From the NCBI RefSeq assembly GCF_963675165.1, contig NC_087377.1, positions 11,580,632 to 11,644,631 on the forward strand: 64,000 nt of DNA, read 5' to 3'. Made by a program: the position numbers and the translations under genes. The notes under the pieces were generated by a model that saw only the letters and a list, made by a program, of their open reading frames with translations, did not search any database and had not been told where the DNA came from. Numbering within the stretch: the stretch's first letter is position 1; each line of letters begins with the position of its first letter. Of this stretch, positions 60,690-64,000 are shown one piece after another. The DNA is from Halichondria panicea (lineage: Eukaryota; Porifera; Demospongiae; Suberitida; Halichondriidae).

Positions 60690-61140
60690 CACTGATAATT
60701 TTATTGTTACTCTGGAGTAGGACCTCCTTCCTGAAGGTCTGTTAAACAGCCAACTATAATTATGTACATAATTATGTCCTCATCTCCCTAACACCTCTCT
60801 CTAAGTCACCAGTCACTGTGGAGACCATCTCGGCACAGATCACTATCTCCTACAACACTCCCTACAATGTGACCATCAGAGCTGAGAGCTGTATGTACTA
60901 TAATGTTGAATAGAAGACAAATTTTGAATCTGAGTAAGCCAGTATAATTATCATTTTCCTCTTTACTGCCGGCTGCTGTGTGTCCCACACCATATGACCA
61001 TCACCAACATACCTCCTGTCACGATTCATGGATCCATGCTCATCCTAATTCAGTCACTTGCAATGGAGACACGGGAATAAAGAACCTCAGCATTCAGCAG
61101 TATAGCGGGTGGTCTCCTTAACACTGGGACTTTTGATTCA
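60690..61140 (+). pseudogene. Decayed FN3 + sushi 1 fragment
   Basis: Recognisable pieces: ttattgttactctggagtagg, acacctctctctaagtcaccagtcactgtggagacc, ccctacaatgtgaccatcagagc, then gtgtcccacaccatatgacc and gggtggtctcc. Many stops and indels. Confidence 0.65.
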
Positions 61141-61199
61141 CTGCCACATATCATCTATTATTCAGCTCTAGGTAGCAGGGCTGCTGCCTTTGGACCTAG

Positions 61200-61882
61200 C
61201 TATATAGTTGGCTGTTGGAGGTGTTGTGTTGGCGTTCTGTTTGTGGGGGTACTGATTGTTGTAGAGCTCATAGTTGTTTGTTAATCACCAAGAACTTGAA
61301 AAGTGGAGGTTATGGAAGGATGCATGCATGTTTACGATTGTACAAATCATTCAATTTCAATTTTGTTTATGACAAGTGAGACAATGGAGATTTTTAATGA
61401 CTAACTTGCTCTGGAGGCCACATTGAGTTGCAGTCGAATCAGGCTTATATTTTTGAGAAATCAAATAATTATATGCTACTTGATCTTGATTGCGAACTGT
61501 TTGTTTACTTATCAATATAATGGTCATGATTGCATTCATCTTAATTGTCAACAGAACAGTATCCTTTATGATCACAACAGCTGGCTAAACAAACACTAAC
61601 AGGTTACTCAGCCCACAGCTATTTACTGAAGTTAGCAATTTAGCAAATGTTTCATTAACGATCTTTACTTTTTGAAAACTTCTTCAGGACAACTCTACAG
61701 ATAATTATAGCAGATATAGGGTATGGTAAACACAAGGTTAATATTAGATCTCAATTAAACTTTTTTTCGTATGCCCACACTGACAATAAACCCACTGTCT
61801 CATGACTGGAGAAGTATGATCTAATCTAGGCAATAGGTAAAGATGTCACATTTTGCTTTTGCTAAATTTGCCCTGTTAAATA
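61200..61882. other. Repeated inter-gene segment
   Basis: Third copy of the segment seen at 28.44-28.95 and 38.11-38.85 kb. It has extra aatt at about 61470 and 61688 and catgcatg at about 61322 compared with the 38-kb copy. No gene. Confidence 0.45.
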
Positions 61883-62515
61883 ATGGTGAACTTGTTGGTG
61901 ATAAGCATCTTCTGTTAACAGTGATGATTGGCTCTCAGATAGGAGGTATGAATGCAAAACAAGATTGTGCTTCATGTGTGATTGAAACTGTTCCATTTCA
62001 ACAGAGGCCTTATTAGTGTCCAACACGAGTGTGGCGTGTCCCTGGAGAGGCAGTTTTGTTCACATGCTCTAAGCCTGCCGCTGTACTGAGATGGCAAGTG
62101 GATCCTCTAGCGAAGTCTGGGTTGATGTCAGTTCAAAGTACACTCTTTATTGGTTCTTAAGTTGGTCGAAGGGACACATTTAAGTTAAACTTATAGACTT
62201 TTATTGCACATGCATAGGTAATTCAACCTCTCCATTAAACCCAAGAATATCCTCCACTCAAAACCAGCTCAGCTCCTCTCTTGTTATTCTGGACTGGGAG
62301 TCACCCTCCTCTACTGGTGGTGTGTCTGTTAGCTATATATCCTCGTCATTTCCCCAACACCTCTCTCCAGGTCACCAGTCACCGTAGAAAGTCAAACCAC
62401 CTCGGCACAGTTCAATATCTCCTACAACATTCCCTATAACGTGACCATCAGAGCAGTTAACTGTGTTGGCAGTAGCCGTGACAACATGGTGATGATCCCT
62501 TCTATTGGTTAGTTC
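61883..62515 (+). pseudogene. Type C receptor 5' fragment
   Basis: Signal-like ATG at 61883 now reads into a stop. The Ig exon from about 62006 has an extra C (gtgtccctggag), an in-frame stop in gttcttaagttgg and a large internal deletion. The FN3 part (from about 62220) begins in the correct frame but then has insertions (gtagaaagtcaaacc, tatatcctcg). Same layout as 29.01-29.84 kb. Confidence 0.7.
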
Positions 62516-62732
62516 ATATACTGTATATAGCCGGTAATTTTCGGGGGACAAAATATTCGTGGTTTTCGTGGTTGAAGCTCTGACCATGAATATTTTACCC
62601 ACGAATGAAGCGACCTTGACTACCTTTACCTGCAGTGCAATCAGCAACGACGAAAATATTATCCATGAAATGTCTAAATATTGCTGAACCACGAATACTT
62701 TGTCCCCCAAATATTACCCGCTATACGGTATA
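62515..62732. mobile_element. MITE, TATAGCGGGTA family (copy 4)
   Basis: Orthologous in position to the 29851 copy. ctgtatatagccggtaattttc pairs with attacccgctatacggta. Confidence 0.75.
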
Positions 62733-63784
62733 TGATTGTCTTAGTTGCGCTCGTTACTACCGTACTCTATCGAGATTACGCCCACGTCCGAAATTACGAC
62801 CCACTGCTTCTTTTGAGTGAAAGTTCCTGTATAGGCTAATTTGCTTCAAGAATACGCCCACAAAGAATTGATGCAAACTTGTCAGCGAGCAGTTTATAGT
62901 TGACAAGAAAGGTTTAGAAGTTTCTTGTGTAAGCTGGTTACTGAAGATAGCTACGTAGATAGTTAGATCCAATGATTATTACTCCTATTCGCAAGTATAA
63001 GAGACAAAGACAATCTTCTCTGAATCTCTGTAGACGACTTTTCTTCAGCTACTATAATTATTGCAAGCACTTGGCATGCCCCAGAAAATAGGCGTAATTT
63101 CGAAACAAAACTACCTTTTTCGAAATTAAGCCTACCTACCTGTAGCTGCTGTGTAGCATGCAATTAGGGTGGGCGTAATCTTGGTAGAGTACGGTAATAA
63201 TTTTAACCACTAACCACCGCTTATCAATGCAAACGGTCACGAGACCGCTGCACAAGTAGCACTATAGCTATTTGTTAGCTACAAAGAACATTTCGCTGAA
63301 AGCTGCATGCATGTACTGCCAGAAGCAAGCCCTTATGAACTCTGACCTCATTTCAGATACACCCCTTTTCGAATTTTTGAGCGGAAATGCAAAATACTTA
63401 TTTAAACTTCTACATTGTAGATCTATAATTATAGCTACATGCTAGTTCTGTCCTCCTTGAAGAGATCATTCATCAAGCCATATCAGATATAGACTTCTGT
63501 GCTGCTCTTCTATATTAAAGTGTGTATGCATTCAACAATAATTACATGATTATACAAAGCAAACTACCTCTTCTAATACTTTTTGAGCGAAAGCAAATCA
63601 TGGTGAGAGGCATTAGCCCAGCACAGTTTGCAACACTCGTTATTCTGGCATTTTGTTTGTTTTATAGATGTGGTTTTCTTTAACATTCTGATGTGGTTTT
63701 TCTGACTTCCTCAATAGAGGGTGTGTTTCATATCATAGGTAATCAATAAACTTGCTGTTGTACCAGCTAGCTATAGCTCCTGCA
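62733..63784. other. Duplicated intergenic DNA
   Basis: 62733-63200 matches 30060-30540 (intron of the 29-31 kb pseudogene). 63650-63784 matches the region just upstream of the 39368 gene (gatgtggtttttctgacttc, gtaccagctag) and probably contains the promoter of the next gene. Confidence 0.5.
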
Positions 63785-63839
63785 ATGCAAGTACACACAG
63801 TTCTTATTATCATCATCCAGCTGTTTTCTCTTGCTGCAG
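63785..63839 (+). CDS. Signal-peptide exon of a further type B receptor (partial)
   Basis: 55 nt, phase 1 donor (gcag|gtaagtt). It encodes MQVHTVLIIIIQLFSLAAG, close to the 39368, 35285 and 57143 signal exons. The Ig exon is not found in the remaining 160 bases, so the gene continues past the window or is broken. Confidence 0.6.
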
Positions 63840-64000
63840 GTAAGTTAAAATACATATAGATCTGTACATACATGCATATGTTTGTTCGCAGATATCACAG
63901 TTGACACTAGTCACACTTTGTTCTTGTAACTTAATAACAGCAGTAGACAACAGAAACAGCATAACACTCATAACCTAATCATAACCTAGCTTGCACAAAA

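Overview
The window looks like nuclear DNA of an invertebrate animal, most likely a demosponge (inference). The coding DNA is split by many short GT-AG introns (about 45-75 bp) with A/T-rich intergenic DNA full of small inverted-repeat elements and microsatellites. The dominant genes encode secreted or membrane proteins made of Ig-like, fibronectin type III (FN3) and sushi/CCP domains. Nothing prokaryotic (operons, Shine-Dalgarno sites, CRISPR) is seen.

The backbone of the window is a tandem, rearranged cluster of type I receptor genes with one common plan: signal-peptide exon, Ig-like exon, FN3 exon, two or three sushi exons, then one exon holding the transmembrane helix and a short cytoplasmic tail. 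Every internal exon starts and ends in phase 1. The tail is nearly invariant over 13 copies: a juxtamembrane KKAVY, then VYEEV, then NQAYGP(L/V)GL. It therefore carries a YEEV motif (SH2 type) and an NQAY motif (PTB type), spaced like a stretched ITAM. Type A genes have two sushi domains: 2403-3994, the interrupted 7005-15301, and two minus-strand copies at 32.8-34.4 kb and 54.6-56.2 kb. Type B genes have three: 25762-27768, 35285-37536, 39368-43420, 57143-59354, plus the 5' end of another at 63785. A type C Ig exon (29.1, 38.9, 50.6, 62.0 kb) occurs only in broken copies. Fully open genes are 2403-3994 and 25762-27768; 39368-43420 is open but has lost one splice acceptor. The rest carry one or more lesions.

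From 7827 to 14537 a 6.7-kb block interrupts the first sushi exon of a type A gene. Removing it restores an exon of exactly the 204 nt found in paralogs. The block is bounded by inverted CATTGCCAGCAAT ends and carries four genes: a small lysine-rich protein (minus), a chromodomain protein (plus), a protein-kinase-like protein with a basic helical N-terminus (minus) and a 727-residue, eight-exon, transposase-like protein (plus). It is best read as a large multi-gene DNA transposon.

Other mobile DNA is abundant. Elements with TAG(C/T)CTCGA-type ends and 9-bp target duplications include one with a RecQ-like helicase fragment (21584-22686), a 666-bp one (41490-42155) and two 58-bp palindromes (41729-41786, 56457-56514). 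Two further inverted-repeat elements with 9-bp duplications lie at 24569-25584 and 49130-49998. Smaller MITE families, a higher-order minisatellite (46.7-47.1 kb) and a large segmental duplication (31.2-38.0 kb repeated at 53.0-59.9 kb) complete the picture. Exon-like fragments of an unidentified minus-strand gene recur between the receptor units. Overall it resembles a fast-evolving recognition-receptor locus shaped by duplication, exon shuffling, transposition and small insertions.
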